NCBI RefSeq assembly: GCF_901709675.1
Contig: NW_023590234.1
Span: 37,611-101,610 of the forward strand
DNA: 64,000 nt
Direction: 5' to 3'
Source: Syngnathus acus
Lineage: Eukaryota; Chordata; Actinopteri; Syngnathiformes; Syngnathidae
This document shows positions 1 to 11,041 of the stretch, piece by piece. Within the stretch, counting starts at the first letter, position 1; each line of letters opens with the position of its first letter. A program made the position numbers and the translations under genes. Below the pieces are notes generated by a model. The model saw only the letters and a program-made list of their open reading frames with translations, ran no database searches and had not been told where the DNA came from.

Positions 1-3000
1 CTTAGACTTAGACAAACTTTATTGTCATTTTGTCAACACTGGGTGTACACAAAACGAAATTACGTTGCGTACGGCTTTCAACAATGTAGTGGTATTGCGG
101 CTGGTTAAAAAGTGACATTCTATATAAAAATATGAAATAAGATAAGTATAGAGTACAAAGTGCAGCAGTGATAAATTATGTAAACAGTGCAGGAGACAAA
201 AACCGTATTTACAAGTGTGCAGAGGAATGCTACGTTTGAATGTTCAACAGTCTGACGACAGCAGGGAAAAAACTATTGCAGAACCTGGTGGACCTGCAGC
301 GGATGCTGCGAAACCTCTTCCCAGACGGCAGCAGGGAGAACAGTCCATGGTGAGGGTGTGATGGGTCACTGATAATATTACGGGCTCGGGACACGCAGCG
401 CTGGGATGACAAGTCCTGAATGGAGGGAAGAGGAGCCCCGATGATCCTCTCTGCTGTCCTCACCACTCTCCTCAGGTTCTTCCAATCGGAGGCGCTGCAA
501 CCTCCACACCACACCGAGAGACAGCTTGTCAGAATGCTCTCTATGGTGCTTCGGTAGAACGTCCTCATGATGGGTGGGGGCAGGTGGGCTCTCCTCATCC
601 TCCGCAGGAAGTACAAGCGCTTCTGTGCCCTCTTGACTAGTGTTGTGGTGTTCACAGTCCAGGTGAGGTCGTCTGTGATGTGGACCCCCAGGAATTTAGT
701 GCTGCTGACCACCTCCACAGCTGAGCTGTTGATGATCAGTGGAGCGTGGTGAGGCTGGTTCTTCCTGAAGTCGACGATGATCTCCTTCGTCTTCTCCACA
801 TTCAGGATCAGGCTATTTTCTCTGCACCAGCCCACCAACTGCTCCACCTCCTCTCTGTAGTCCAGGTCGTTGATGTCCCTGATGAGGCCCACCACCGTTG
901 TGTCGTCTGCAAACTTCACGATGTGATTGGTGGTGAACCTGGGGGCGCAGTCGTGTGTCATCAGGGTGAACAGCAGGGGGCTCAGGACGCAGCCCTGAGG
1001 GGAGCCTGTGCTGAGGGTGATGACATCTGAGGTGTTCTGTCCGACCCGGACTGACTGAGGTCTGTTGGTGAGGAAGTCTAGCAGCTAGTTTCGAAGGGGG
1101 GTGCTGAAGCCCAGGTGTTCCAGTTTTTCCACCAGATGCTGTGGAATGATGGTGTTAAACGCTGAGCTGAAGTCCAGGAACAGCAACCGCACGTGGGTGT
1201 TCCTCTCCTCCAGGTGAGCCAGGCTCAGGTGAAGAACGGAGGAGATGGCATCCTCAGTAGAGCGGTTCTGGAACGGGTCGAATGTTGGGGGGAGTCCGGA
1301 GACGATGTGTTCTTTAAGCAGCCTTTCGAAGCACTTCATCATGATGGGAGTCAGTGCCACAGGTCTGTAGTCATTCAATGAGGTGATTTGAGGTTTCTTC
1401 GGCACCGGAATGATGGAGGCAGCCTTGAAGCATACTGGCACTGTGGCTTGGCCCAGCGAGATGTTAAAAATGTCTGTGATGACACCAGCCAGCTGACCTG
1501 CACATTCCTTGAACACCCGCCCAGGTATGTTGTCGGGGCCTGGGGCCTTACGTGGGTTGACTCTTCTCAGAGTCTTCCACACGTTGGCTGAGTCAAGGCA
1601 GAGTGCCTCCTCTTCCTGGTGGGGAACAGTTTTAACTGCAGGAGTGCTGTTTAGTGCCTCAAATCGCCCAAAGAAGTTATTTAGACCATTTAGGAAGTCA
1701 GCATCAACCTCACCCAACGGGGGGGAGGGTAAGTTGTAGTCCGTGATCGCCCGTATGCCTTGCCACATACTCCTGGTGTTACTGGCGTCGTGGAAAAAAT
1801 CCTGAATTTTTCGACTGTGGCTTCGCTTTGCTAACCTGATGGCACGGTTCAAGTTGGCTCTCGCTGTCCTCAGTGCCTCCTTGTCGCCAGACTTGAAGGC
1901 TGAGTTCCGTGCTCGTAGCGTATGACGTACCTCCTCAGTCATCCAGGGTCGTTGGTTGGCTCGGGTGATGATGTTCTTAGTGGTGCTGACGTCCTCGGTG
2001 CATTTGTTGATGTAGGCTGACACAGTCATGGCGTACTCATCAATGTCGATCTGATTGTCATATGTTGCTGCTGATTTGAACATGTCCCAGTCAGAGCACT
2101 CAAAGCAGTCCTGGAGTGCCTCCATGGCCCCCTCAGACCACACCCTCACCTGCTTCACTGTGGGTTTTGCTCTGATCAGCAGGGGCCTGTATGCAGGGAT
2201 TAGCATAACAGATAGGTGGTCTGAAGAGCCGAGGTGGGGGCGGGGGGCTGCTCTGAATGCATCCTTTATATTGGTGTAAACCAAGTCCAGAGTGTTCTCT
2301 CCCCGAGTTGGAAAATCCACGTGTTGGTAAAAATGAGGGAGAATAGTCTTCATGTTAGCCTGGTTGAAGTCCCCAGCAATGATGAAAACACCCTCTGTGT
2401 GCGTGGATTGCCGCTCACCGATTGTCCGATAGAGAACACTCATGGCCTCTTTAGTATTAGCGCTAGGAGGCACATACACAGCCGTGATGCTAACAACAGT
2501 AAACTCCCTGGGCAGGTAGAAGGGTCTGCAGTTAACAGTCAAAAGCTCGATGTCCGAAGAGCAGAAGCTGGCGACAGATCTAGCATTTTTGCACCAGTTG
2601 TTGTTGATGTAGACACACAGCCCACCTCCTCGGGATTTACCGCTTAGTTCGATGTTTCTGTCGGCGCGGAATGTAGCGAGCCCCTCCAGGCTAACGGCGT
2701 TGGACGGTATTGATGAGTTCAGTCTCCGTCAGGATGAGAGCGCAGCAGTTTTTAACCTCCCTCTTTGAAGAGAGTTCCAGTTGTAGATGGTCCATTTTAT
2801 TATCCAGTGAGCGGACGTTGGAGAGGAAGATGGATGGAAGCGGCGGTTTGTAGGGGTTAGCTTTAAGCTTAGCCGTTAGCCCACCTCGACAGCCGCGCTT
2901 CCGCCGCCGGTCACACCGCCTACGCTTACTCCTCCTCCGGCGTGTGCTGCCCGGCGAGCCCGCTGCATTGTGAGCTTCTGGGGCTAGTGCCCGAAGCACT

Positions 3001-3222
3001 CCGAGGCTACGTAAACAGACTAGGGTAGTTGTGGCTACGAGTCCGAAAACACTTGATGACCGTACCTCCAGCAGGCGCTGGCGATCATATACTAACCTAC
3101 TGGATGGATAAACTAAACTTTGTGTTGTTTGTAGTGTCCTAGGCGACATATTTTGTGAAAATGCTCGTCGGTTGTCGAGAGCCGTTGCAGCCGCAGCCAA
3201 CTGGGACGCCGCCATCTTGACT
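1..3222 (-). mobile_element. L2-clade LINE, near full length, inactive
   Basis: The element runs on the minus strand from a GC-rich 5' end near 3222 to a 3' tail at 1-60, where a polyadenylation-like AATAAAG is followed by short TCTAAG repeats, a typical L2 ending. An APE-type endonuclease begins near 2850 (LPSIFLSNVRSLDNKMD) and a reverse transcriptase follows. The plus-strand LINE remnant starts where this element ends, so the two are head to head. A second tail of the same type lies at 59505-59579. L2 clade assignment rests on motif similarity recalled from fish L2/Maui elements, not on a search. Confidence 0.85.
230..2690 (-). pseudogene. L2 endonuclease/reverse transcriptase, broken
   Basis: Minus-strand frame from 2542 to 230 encodes the C-terminal endonuclease (GDFNQAN near 2365, SDHLSV near 2215), a linker (KAPGPDNIPG near 1525), and the reverse transcriptase (FSSAFNT near 1160, FADDTTVVG near 905), ending with the usual L2 C-terminal segment (LLPSGKRFR). 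It is interrupted by one in-frame TAG at 1085-1087 between two stretches in the same frame. A further break near 2690 separates it from the endonuclease N-terminus (2691-2860). Cis mobility is therefore unlikely. Only these two coding lesions are evident, which suggests a moderately young copy. Confidence 0.8.
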
Positions 3223-3224
3223 CT

Positions 3225-4840
3225 TGAATTAGCCCCAAGCGGCTTGCTAACCGCGATGTGCCAGTTAAGACGCATAGCCGTCCCAAGCCATCTCGGCCTA
3301 CTGGCTCTCGCATCTTGGTCATAGGTGACTCCATCACACGAAAAACACCACACTTAAAAATCCAGCCACGGTAATGTGTATCCCTGGAGGCAGAGCACCC
3401 GACATAGAAGCTAATCTATGGGCGCTAGCTCGCAATAGGTCTAGTCAACAGCGTAGGTCCAACAACACTAGCCACTCGGATATAGTGATACACGGTGGCT
3501 CCAATGATATATTTCAAGCATATATCGGCTCTATTGATAATCTTACAAATGAATTTAATGCGACATTGTTAAATGCCATCGACTCGGTAGTGCCACTACG
3601 TCTGAAAACTCGCCGTAGAAAGCCTACTACACGGTTCACAGGTGAAACACGGACGCTTAAGCAATTATGTAAAAAGCATGAACGAAAATGGCGTTGAACC
3701 AAACTTGAGGTTTTCCATCAGGCATGGCGCGATAGCCTCCTGAAATACAAAGATGCGCTTATTTTAGCAAAAACTAATTATTTCTCGCAAATTATTAATC
3801 TCAATAAAAACAATCCTAAATACTTATTTGATACAGTGGCAAAGCTGACGTGGTGCCATCCGACCTCCGATAGCTCCTTCCACTCAGCCGACGGGTTCAT
3901 GAAATTTTTCGCTTGAAAGATTGAATCCATTAGGGATGAGATCAAGATGACAGTTCCAATCGCTCAGTCGAGACCGCCCATTACCGGCGCTGACGAACAT
4001 GCAATAACCCTATCAAATTTTAAAAGTGTGTCCGTTGAAAGGCTCACGCAATTGGTTAGTGCGGCTAAGCAAACGACATGTTCACTCGACCCGCTCCCAG
4101 CCAAACTATTTAAAGAATTACTTCAAATTTTAGGACCGTCCGTCTTAAATATAATTAATCTGTCTGTCTCCTCTGGACAGCCTTTAAAACCGCTATCATT
4201 AAACCGCTACTTAAGCGACCAAATCTCGACCCGGACTGTCTCAGTAATTATAGGCCGGTTTCAAATCTCCCATTCGTAGCAAAACAACGAGTAGTCCATG
4301 GTAATGCGACCTCTGAGCTCTATAACGTCACTTGTGGTGTCCCGCAGGGATCGGTACTCGGACCAATTCTATTTAATATGTATATGATTCCGCTTGGGGA
4401 CATAATACGTAAATATAACATTAGTTTTCAATGTTAGGCGGATGACACTCAATTATATATGCCGTTATCGATGACAAATCCGCAGGACTGTTGTAATCTT
4501 GAGGCGTGCCTTGCGGAGATCAAGCAATGGATGTCTCTCAATTTCCTTCGTCTTATCCCAGATAAAACTGAGATGTTGATAATTGGTCCAGCTTGTTATC
4601 ACCACTTATTTAAGGAAACCACTATAACTATGGATAACTGTACTATCACTCAGAGCGATACTGTAACTAATCTCGGGGTAACATTTGACCAAACGCTCTC
4701 CTTTCAAAAGCACAATAAGAACATAACTAAAATTGCGCTTTTTTACCTCCGTAATATTCGTAAGATTCGTCCGATTCTCTCGTGATGCGGAAACTATTAT
4801 ACATGCGTTTATTATGTCGCGCCTGGACTACTGTAACGCA
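3225..4840 (+). mobile_element. Decayed CR1/L2-type LINE with SGNH-type ORF1
   Basis: Plus-strand remnants appear in order. An SGNH/esterase-like ORF1 has a GDS block near 3318, a second block (GGRAPDIEANL) near 3386 after a frame change, and VIHGGSND near 3490. The pre-RT linker follows at 3947-4200 (CSLDPLPAKLFKELL). Next come [14 protein letters not shown] near 4335 and YADD-like C*ADDTQLY near 4436 with a stop, and then a C-terminal RT piece at 4459-4785. The middle of the RT is missing, because the linker jumps directly to GVPQGS, and there are many stops. This is a different family from the L2 copies here (ADDTQLY instead of ADDTTLIG). Confidence 0.7.
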
Positions 4841-4844
4841 TTAT

Positions 4845-5035
4845 CAAAGTCAAAGTCAAAGTCTGCTTTATTGTCAATTTCTTCACATGTCAAGACATAC
4901 AAAGACATTGAAACTGCGTTTCCTACTATCCCACGGTGGAGACAAGACATATTACACCCAATTGGTCCACAGACAAACAAAACATTCAAGTAAACAATAC
5001 ACAAAGTAAAAATAAGAAGGCACATAGTATATAAA
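4845..5035 (-). mobile_element. L2 3' end fragment
   Basis: It begins with repeats of AAAGTC followed by TGCTTTATTGTCAATTTC, the reverse complement of an L2 tail (GACAATAAAGCA plus GACTTT repeats). The same tail occurs on the plus strand near 7420-7460 and 33500-33556. Only non-coding 3' sequence is present. Confidence 0.7.
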
Positions 5036-5055
5036 TGTATTATTTATTTATATAA

Positions 5056-5121
5056 AGGCCGGTCCACGAAAATATTTCTGACACGTAACCGGTCCGTGGC
5101 GCAAAAAAGGTTGGGGACCAG
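5056..5121. mobile_element. hAT-type terminal fragment
   Basis: The stretch ends in GGTTGGGGACCAGTG, the usual right end of a fish hAT non-autonomous element (CACTGGTCCCCAACC in reverse). No partner inverted repeat is seen nearby, so only one end is present. Confidence 0.45.
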
Positions 5122-5125
5122 TGAT

Positions 5126-5540
5126 TTAGTAGAAGGTGGCTACAGATAAAGGTTTGAGTTCATTTTGAAAAACTAACAGGTCACTCACTTAAGATGCACG
5201 CACAACCAATGCAGCTCTCTAATAACTCTGCTGCAAACATAGGTTAACGCACTTGGGTTGAAAACCGAACCCCAGTCTTTCACGCGACAAGCAGAGATAC
5301 TATCCACGATACTAACAAGGAACATGCCCTGTGTTGGGGCAAGATGGACTGCTTGGCGGGAGAAAGGAAAGGGAGGAAGCAGAAAGGGGAACGCTCACAG
5401 AACACATGCGCTTATAACTATTATGTGGATTTTAACCATCTGTAAACGTTATTAAAACAGTACTGAAATGGGGCAATCTGCTGGTCTTTTTCGTATATGC
5501 CTGCCTTCAAGTTTAGAGGGCACTACCTTTAGGGGGCGCA
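5126..5540. other. No recognised feature
   Basis: I see no coding frame with family features, no tRNA arms and no clear repeat structure in this stretch. Confidence 0.4.
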
Positions 5541-5542
5541 TT

Positions 5543-5670
5543 AGAGGTTAGGGTTAAAGGTGAGGGGGTTACCGTTAGCGAGTTAGCAGGTTAGGGGTTA
5601 ATTATTAGGGTTTGGTTATTGTTCTGGTTTTAGAGTTAGCGTTAGGGCTTGAAGTTAGGGAATTAGGAGC
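5543..5670 (+). repeat. Degenerate TTAGGG-like block
   Basis: TTAGGG and one-base variants (GTTAGGGTTAAAGG, TTAGGGGTTA, ATTAGGGTTT, GTTAGGG) recur irregularly, opposite in orientation to the CCCTAA arrays at 9.6-10.6 kb. It is too diverged to call a fresh telomeric insertion. It lies directly upstream of the tRNA-Pro relics. Confidence 0.5.
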
Positions 5671-5774
5671 CTTAGGCCAACCAGATTCCATTTATTCCAT
5701 TAATCACTGACATTCAGTCTTCAGGTCCATGGGCTACCAATCGGAATGTAACGGGGTCAGCTGGTCGACTATGG

Positions 5775-5846
5775 AGCTCATCGGTGCAGGGGAATGATTC
5801 TCGCTTAGGGTGCATCATTACCTGGGTTTAACTCCCGGACGATCTC
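5775..5846 (+). pseudogene. tRNA-Pro(AGG) relic
   Basis: The D-arm to anticodon region (GGGGAATGATTCTCGCTTAGGG) matches vertebrate tRNA-Pro with an AGG anticodon, and a T-arm-like TGGGTTTAACTCCCG follows. The 3' anticodon stem and the acceptor stem are eroded. The flank (TACCAATCGGAATGTAACGG) recurs before the tRNA-Pro relic at 25.18 kb. Confidence 0.6.
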
Positions 5847-5936
5847 TTCTTGGAAACACTGTTGTCTATCATTATGTGGAGCGTTTGACAGGCCAACGTT
5901 ACACGGAATGTAACATGGTCTGCAAGCTTCCGTCAT

Positions 5937-6008
5937 GGCTCGTTGGTCTAGGGGTATGATTCTTGCTTTGGGTGTCGGAGGTCCTGGGTTCAACTCCCAG
6001 ACAAGCCC
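5937..6008 (+). pseudogene. tRNA-Pro(UGG) relic
   Basis: The 72-nt sequence keeps acceptor halves GGCTCGT and ACAAGCC (one mismatch), the A-box region TGGTCTAGGGG and the B box GGTTCAACTCC. The anticodon is TGG. The anticodon stem has one mismatch and two wobbles, so function is doubtful. Confidence 0.65.
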
Positions 6009-6091
6009 TTCTTTAAAACGTTGCTGTTGATCAACTAGCCCAATTTAATTTTGGGCGCTAGCCCGAATCCATACACGGTGGATGGCGGCAG

Positions 6092-6750
6092 TGATATTTG
6101 AGAAGTGAAATGAAGTTGATTGGATTTGCAGACAGTGTGCAATCATTATTTCATCAAAAGTAGGCAGGTACATAAATTTGGGCACCCCAAGAGAAAAATG
6201 ACAATATTTCAATATCAATATTTAGTAGATCCTCCTTTTGCAGAAATAACAGCCTCTCGACCAGTGGTTCTTAACCTGGGTTCGGTCGAACCCTAGGGGT
6301 TCGGTGAGTCGGTTTCAGGGGTTCGGCAGAGCCTCCACTCCGGAGGTCCAAACACACCTGATTAATAAATTCGCATATCTGAACTGGTCTCGCAAAGGCA
6401 ACAGCAGAAGTCACACTGATTTGCTGGTATGTCATTTGTTGTGAATTCATGCATTGTGTTGGTTCTATTCTTTGAACAAGGTGATGTTTATGCACGGCTC
6501 ATTTTGTGCACCAGTAAAAACATCTCTGTCTTCAATTTGAAAAAAATAAATATATATTCACAAAAGAGGGGTTCGGTGAATGGGCATATGAAACTGGTGG
6601 GGTTCAGTGCCTCCAACAAGGTTAAGAATCACTGCTCTAGACGCTTCCTATAGCTTCCAATGAGTGTGGATTCTGGTTGAAGGTATATTTCACCATTCTT
6701 CTTGACAAATCTGAAAGTCCCATAAACTTCATTTCACTTCTCAAATATCA
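6092..6750. mobile_element. Tc1-like non-autonomous element
   Basis: Perfect 26-bp inverted repeats lie at 6092-6117 and 6725-6750 (TGATATTTGAGAAGTGAAAT and its complement). The interior (GGGCACCCCAAGAGAAAAATG near 6181, GCTTCCTATAGCTTCCAATG near 6642) matches a decayed Tc1-family transposase region read on the minus strand. A hAT MITE is inserted inside it at 6262-6634. A second, truncated copy of the same nested structure lies at 27990-28515. Confidence 0.75.
6262..6634. mobile_element. hAT MITE nested in Tc1-like element
   Basis: Terminal inverted repeats are CAGTGGTTCTTAACCTGG (left) and the complement of CAGTGATTCTTAACCTTG (right). An 8-bp target duplication, CTCTCGAC at 6254-6261 and CTCTAGAC at 6635-6642, differs at one base. 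This is the hAT signature. No transposase is encoded. Confidence 0.85.
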
Positions 6751-6786
6751 TTGTGTCTGTCCGCTATATGATATATTTTACTGATA

Positions 6787-7465
6787 TTGCCTCTGAACAG
6801 GCGAGCAAGTGCTCCTCCGGCCGTCATGACTACATTCTACCGTGGCACCATTGAGAGCATCCTCTCCAGTTGTATCGCTGTTTGGGGTGGTAGCTGCACT
6901 GAATACAACATGAAGGCCCTGCAGCGCATAGTGAACACAGCTGGTAAGATTATTGGTGCTTCACTCCCCTCCCTGAAGGACATTTACACCTCCCATCTCA
7001 CCCGCAAGGCGACCGCGATCGTGAGTGATGTGAGTCACCCCGCTCACTCTTTGTTTGATCTTCTGCCCTCTGGGAAGAGGTACAGGAGCCTGTGCTTCCG
7101 CACCACCAGACTCACCAACAGCTTCATACTCCAGGCTGTTATGATCCTGAACTCTCTCCCCCCTTCTGCGTAGCGTCCTGTACTTTTGCGGTATATTCTG
7201 ACTGTCTGCTGTATGCACACTTGCTCCATTTTTGCTCCTCTTATTTATTATGTTATTTATTTATTTATTATTTATTCATCACTCTTATTTATTCATTGTT
7301 TGTGCCTTCTTGTTTTTATTTTTCGTGTTGTTTACTTGTATGTATATTGTGTACTATGTCTTGTCACCGTGGGATAGTGGGAACGTAATTTCGATTTCTT
7401 TGTGTGTCTTGGAATGTGAAGAAATTGACAATAAAGCAGACTTTGACTTTGACTTTTGACTTTGA
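6787..7465 (+). mobile_element. 5'-truncated L2 LINE
   Basis: Frame 6787-7173 encodes the last ~125 residues of an L2 reverse transcriptase (FYRGTIESILSS, AGKIIGASLPSL, LLPSGKRYRSL). A 3' UTR follows, with GACAATAAAGCA and GACTTT repeats at 7425-7465. The 5' end abuts the Tc1-like element. Confidence 0.8.
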
Positions 7466-7585
7466 TAAAGGAAAATCTTGAAATAGATTTTGCATACAAA
7501 TGATACTTTTGCATATGACCGTATATGTAACTCGGAGAACATGTGATTGATTACTTTATCAAATACTATTTGACTAAATATTTGA

Positions 7586-7656
7586 GGTCCCACTGAAACT
7601 TAAAACTCGGATCACGGGATTCAGAGTCCAGAGTGCTAATCATAACACCATGGAAT
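7586..7656 (-). pseudogene. tRNA-Gln(CUG) relic
   Basis: The minus strand keeps the Gln anticodon segment GGACTCTGAATCC and the A-box region. The acceptor ends (ATTCCAT, GGGACC) and T arm (TTTTAAG) carry substitutions. It belongs to the same isotype body as the array at 10.7-12.1 kb but retains the Gln anticodon. Confidence 0.65.
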
Positions 7657-7736
7657 AGACACACACACGCACGCGCACACACGCACGCGCACACACACAC
7701 GCGCGCACACGCACACGCACACACACACACACACGC
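7657..7736. repeat. CA/CG dinucleotide microsatellite
   Basis: This is an alternating (AC)n tract with interspersed GC steps (ACGCACGCGC). Confidence 0.9.
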
Positions 7737-8105
7737 ATCCTTGTTAACCTCCCTCTGCAGGACCCAAAGTACTTTACTGAGTTGTGGGGTCCACCCTTTC
7801 TAGTGGTCCAAGAACTATGAAAAAAATCAGGCAAGTCTCAAAAAAAATCTTGTTACTAAAAATCACTTTCAATAAACACAATTCAAAACTTTATTTTACA
7901 TGTCAGTTTTTCAGTCACATGTGGGGCCTGTTTCTAACCTTCAGGCTTTGCGGGGTCCACCTTTACACACATGAGATTTTTAGTCAGTTATGGGGCTCGC
8001 TTTTAATATTTCAACCTTAAGAGGTCCACCTATACACACATGACAAATAGTGAACAAATGGTGAAACAGGACCAGCCATGTGTTTCTACCTCTGTTAAGG
8101 GAAGC
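7737..8105. repeat. Short diverged direct repeats
   Basis: Three imperfect copies of a segment (TGTGGGGTCCACC, TTGCGGGGTCCACC, TTAAGAGGTCCACC), with TTACACACATGAGA or TATACACACATGAC downstream in the later copies, lie about 70-130 bp apart. No coding content is evident. Confidence 0.4.
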
Positions 8106-8109
8106 TCTT

Positions 8110-8327
8110 TCACTCATATTTTCTCCTCATGGTGGTTATTCTATTTTTGACAAAGTACTTAACAGCTTTCCAGTCTCTGTTACTCAGTGCTTGTGGTTCT
8201 GCAGCAATGCATCTCTCGCAGTCAAACTTACCAGGAACCTGATTTGTCAATATATACTTCCTTAAATGTTTATTTACTGCAGCACATTCCTCTGGGGTCC
8301 AGCTTCTTTTCACAACTTTTTCTTTAC
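8110..8327 (-). CDS. 3'-terminal exon of an unrecognised minus-strand gene
   Basis: Minus strand: an acceptor (CCCTTAG) at 8328-8333 precedes an open exon of about 70 codons ending in a stop. The basic peptide includes KRSWTPEECAAVNKHLRKYI, VPGKFDCERC and WKAVKYFVKNRI. From memory, this pattern resembles the C-terminal domain of repeat-derived fish proteins present in many copies, but I cannot name the family with confidence. The W/C spacing and basic end suggest nucleic acid binding, as inference only. Candidate upstream exons lie at 9158-9244 and near 9569-9600. Confidence 0.4.
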
Positions 8328-9157
8328 CTAAGGGCATAAGAAGAGCACTTTTTAGTTGACAACTTAATTAGAACAAGACTGCATAAAGAATACATTCACT
8401 TTATGTACAATAGTCCGACAAAATAATTTAAATGAGATATTTTAAAAAGTCAACTATCTTTGTCAACGGTGATGAGCCCACAATAGACATAAGTAAATCA
8501 GTTATTATCTGGGATATTAATCCGGTCATTTAAGTTGCTCGGTGGTCTTCAGTGTCAGCTGTTTTCATATTAACAAAATTAAAAATAGATGCACAAAAGG
8601 GCAATATTAGAATGGCCCCAGTTTTGGAGGTGGGGGAAAGAGGTCTCTCATTTTCTTGACTACTTTTAAGCAGTTTTGCATTTGACCAGAGTGTCACTGC
8701 TGGTAGATGAAGCAATTCCTGGCCCCTACAGAGGTTGCACAGGCAGCACATTGGGATGCACCATTTCTCTGACAAAACCATTAAGAACAGATACAAGTTG
8801 TTGCAAAATCAGGGAAAATAAAAATCTGAAAAAAACTTTTTTCAGACAGTGTTTTACATGTATGGGGAATTTGCTTTGATAACGTGCTACACATAGACAA
8901 ACAAAGATGATATAAATAAATTTGGATGGGTTAATTTTCATTTTATCACAAAATTCAACTATGATTGAATAAAGGTCTAAACTTTAGACCTTACATGTCT
9001 AAGAAAAAAAGTCGTGGTGTTTAATATATTGGGTCATCTAAATCTTAGTAAGCAGCATATGTGAGGATAATTAGATACTGATACAGTAGTAACAATTGGA
9101 CAATTTAAAAGCAACCGTGATAAAGCTATATATTGAAAAGGATTACTCCAAACTCAC

Positions 9158-9244
9158 CTCACTTTTTGGCAGACTTTTCATTACTTGGGCCACGAGATGT
9201 GAAGGTACAAGAGGTCACTTCTATGACTTCTGGCATCAGCCCAT
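9158..9244 (-). CDS. Candidate internal exon of the same minus-strand gene
   Basis: The stretch is flanked on the minus strand by an acceptor (CATTTCAG) and a GTGAGT donor. It reads GLMPEVIEVTSCTF and ends SAKK followed by a stop just before the donor. The parallel sequence at 9569-9590 (ATGGCCAAAAAGAAAG then GTGAGT) has AAA where this copy has TGA, which suggests a lost lysine codon. The rest of 8338-9157 holds nothing I recognise. Confidence 0.3.
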
Positions 9245-9588
9245 CTGAAATGATGATTTTTAAGTACAGAAAAAAATATGTTAAACTTATCTTATTAGGA
9301 CAGCAAACACACGGATCAAGGGTACAGTTTCTAACAGCAAACTAAAGAGAAAAAAAAAACTATCTACACTTGTGCTCATAAGGAGTTATTTATTACAATA
9401 ATGTCCTGTAGAACCAATCTTGTTGGAACCAAATTTGGATTTTGGTAAATACTAGACAGGAGCAGATATGAATGTAATGGACTATTTAAAAGTGGTGGAA
9501 TTAAAAAATAAATAAAAATCAATATTGAAAACGAGTACTGACCTTAAACTGCAGTTTTACAAACTCACCTTTCTTTTTGGCCATTTTC

Positions 9589-10640
9589 TTCCACTGAGAC
9601 TTGAACTCTGGTCGCTGGGGTGAGAGTCCTAACCCTAGCCCTAGCTCTAACCTTAACCCTACCTCTTACCCTAACCCTAGCCCTAGCTCTAACCTTAACC
9701 CTACCTCTTACCCTATTCCTAACCCTAACCCTAGCCCTAGCTCTAACCTTAACCCTACCTCTTACCCTATTCCTAACCCTAACCCTAGCTCTAACCCTAG
9801 CTCTTACCCTATTCCTAACCCTAACCCTAGCTCTAACCCTAACTGTAACCCTAACTCTTACCCTAATCCTAACCGTAACCCTAGCTCTAATCCTAATCCT
9901 AGCTCTTACCCTATTCCTAACCCTAACCCTAGCTCTAACCTTAAACCTAACCCTAACCCTAATCCTAGCTCTTACCCTAGCTCTAACCCCTCACCTTTCT
10001 TTTTGGCCATTTTTTTCCACTGAGACTTGAACTCAGGTCGCTGGGGTGAGAGTCCTAACCCTAGCCCTAGCTCTAACCTTAACCCTACCTCTTACCCTAT
10101 TCCTAACCCTAGCTCTAACCCTATTCCTACCTCAACCCTACCTCTTACCCTATTCCTAACCCTAGCCCTAGCTCTAACCCTCGCTCTTACCCTATTCCTA
10201 ACCCTAGTCCTAGCTCTAACCCTAGCTCTAACCCAACCCTAGCTCTTACCCTATTCCTAACCCTAACCCTAACCCTAGCTCTAACCCTAACCCTAATCCT
10301 TACCCTAGCTCTTACTCTAACCGTAATCCTAACCTTAGCTCTTACCCCTCACCTTTCTTTTTGGCCATTTTTTTCCATTGAGACTTGAACTCAGGTCGCT
10401 GGGGTGAGAGTCCTAACCCTAGCCCTAGCTCTAACCTTAACCCTACCTCTTACCCTAACCCTAGCCCTAGCCTTAACCCTACCTCTTACCCTAACCCTAG
10501 CCCTAACCCTACCTCTTACCCTATTCCTAACCCTAACAACCCTAGCAACCCTAACAACCCTAGCAACCCTAACAACCCTAGCAACCCTAACAACCCTAAC
10601 AACCCTAACAACCCTAACAACCCTAACAACCCTAACTCTA
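9589..10640. repeat. Three telomere-like CCCTAA arrays, each joined to half a tRNA
   Basis: Three blocks (from about 9589, 10013 and 10374) share a header with TTTCTTTTTGGCCATTTTTT, then the 3' half of a minus-strand tRNA-Gln-like sequence (ACTTGAACTCAGGTCGCTGG ... GAGAGTCC). The sequence then turns into 180-400 bp of CCCTAA, CCCTAG, CTCTAA and TCTTAC hexamers, in the third block also CCCTAACAA nonamers. Open frames across it (Pro-Asn or Leu-Thr repeats) are translation of the repeat and not genes. Confidence 0.85.
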
Positions 10641-10707
10641 GCATATGGTTTTATGGGGGAGCACACGAGCAACTCTGTTGCAAATTTTTCAAGGATAAGA
10701 TATTTTT

Positions 10708-10778
10708 GGTCCCACTGGGATTTGAACTCAGGTCGCTGGGGTGAGAGTACAGAGCACTAACCACTACACTACAGAACC
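10708..10778 (-). tRNA. tRNA-Gln-like body, CUC anticodon (unit 1)
   Basis: The acceptor halves pair using wobbles. The loop is CTCTCAC (anticodon CTC, Glu), while body and acceptor match tRNA-Gln. The anticodon stem has two mismatches. A/B boxes are GTGTAGTGG and GTTCAAATCCC. Confidence 0.55.
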
Positions 10779-10874
10779 CACGCCATTACTTCATGGATGT
10801 TACCTATATGGTTTTATGGAGCAGCTCACAAGTAAATAGTATAGATAGGAATAGGTAAATGCCAAAATACTTAA

Positions 10875-10945
10875 GGTTCCACTGAGACTTGAACTCTGGT
10901 CGCTGGGGTGAGAGTCCAGAGCACTAACCACTAGAGTATGTAACC
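10875..10945 (-). tRNA. tRNA-Gln-like body, CUC anticodon (unit 2)
   Basis: Same body as unit 1, with the loop CTCTCAC unchanged. The 5' acceptor half has one substitution (GGTTACA). Confidence 0.5.
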
Positions 10946-11041
10946 CACACCATTAATCCATGGAAGTTAGCTATATGGTTTTATGGAGCAGCTCACAAGC
11001 AAATAGCATAGATAGGAATAGGTAAATGTCAAAGTAGTTCA

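Noticed and set aside
9589-10640. True chromosome end
   Set aside because: The hexamers are strongly degenerate, in three separate blocks, with unique sequence on both sides.
9601-10760. Long open frames rich in Pro-Asn-Ser or Leu-Thr in the CCCTAA arrays
   Set aside because: They follow the hexamer repeat in several phases and both strands, and have no domain content.
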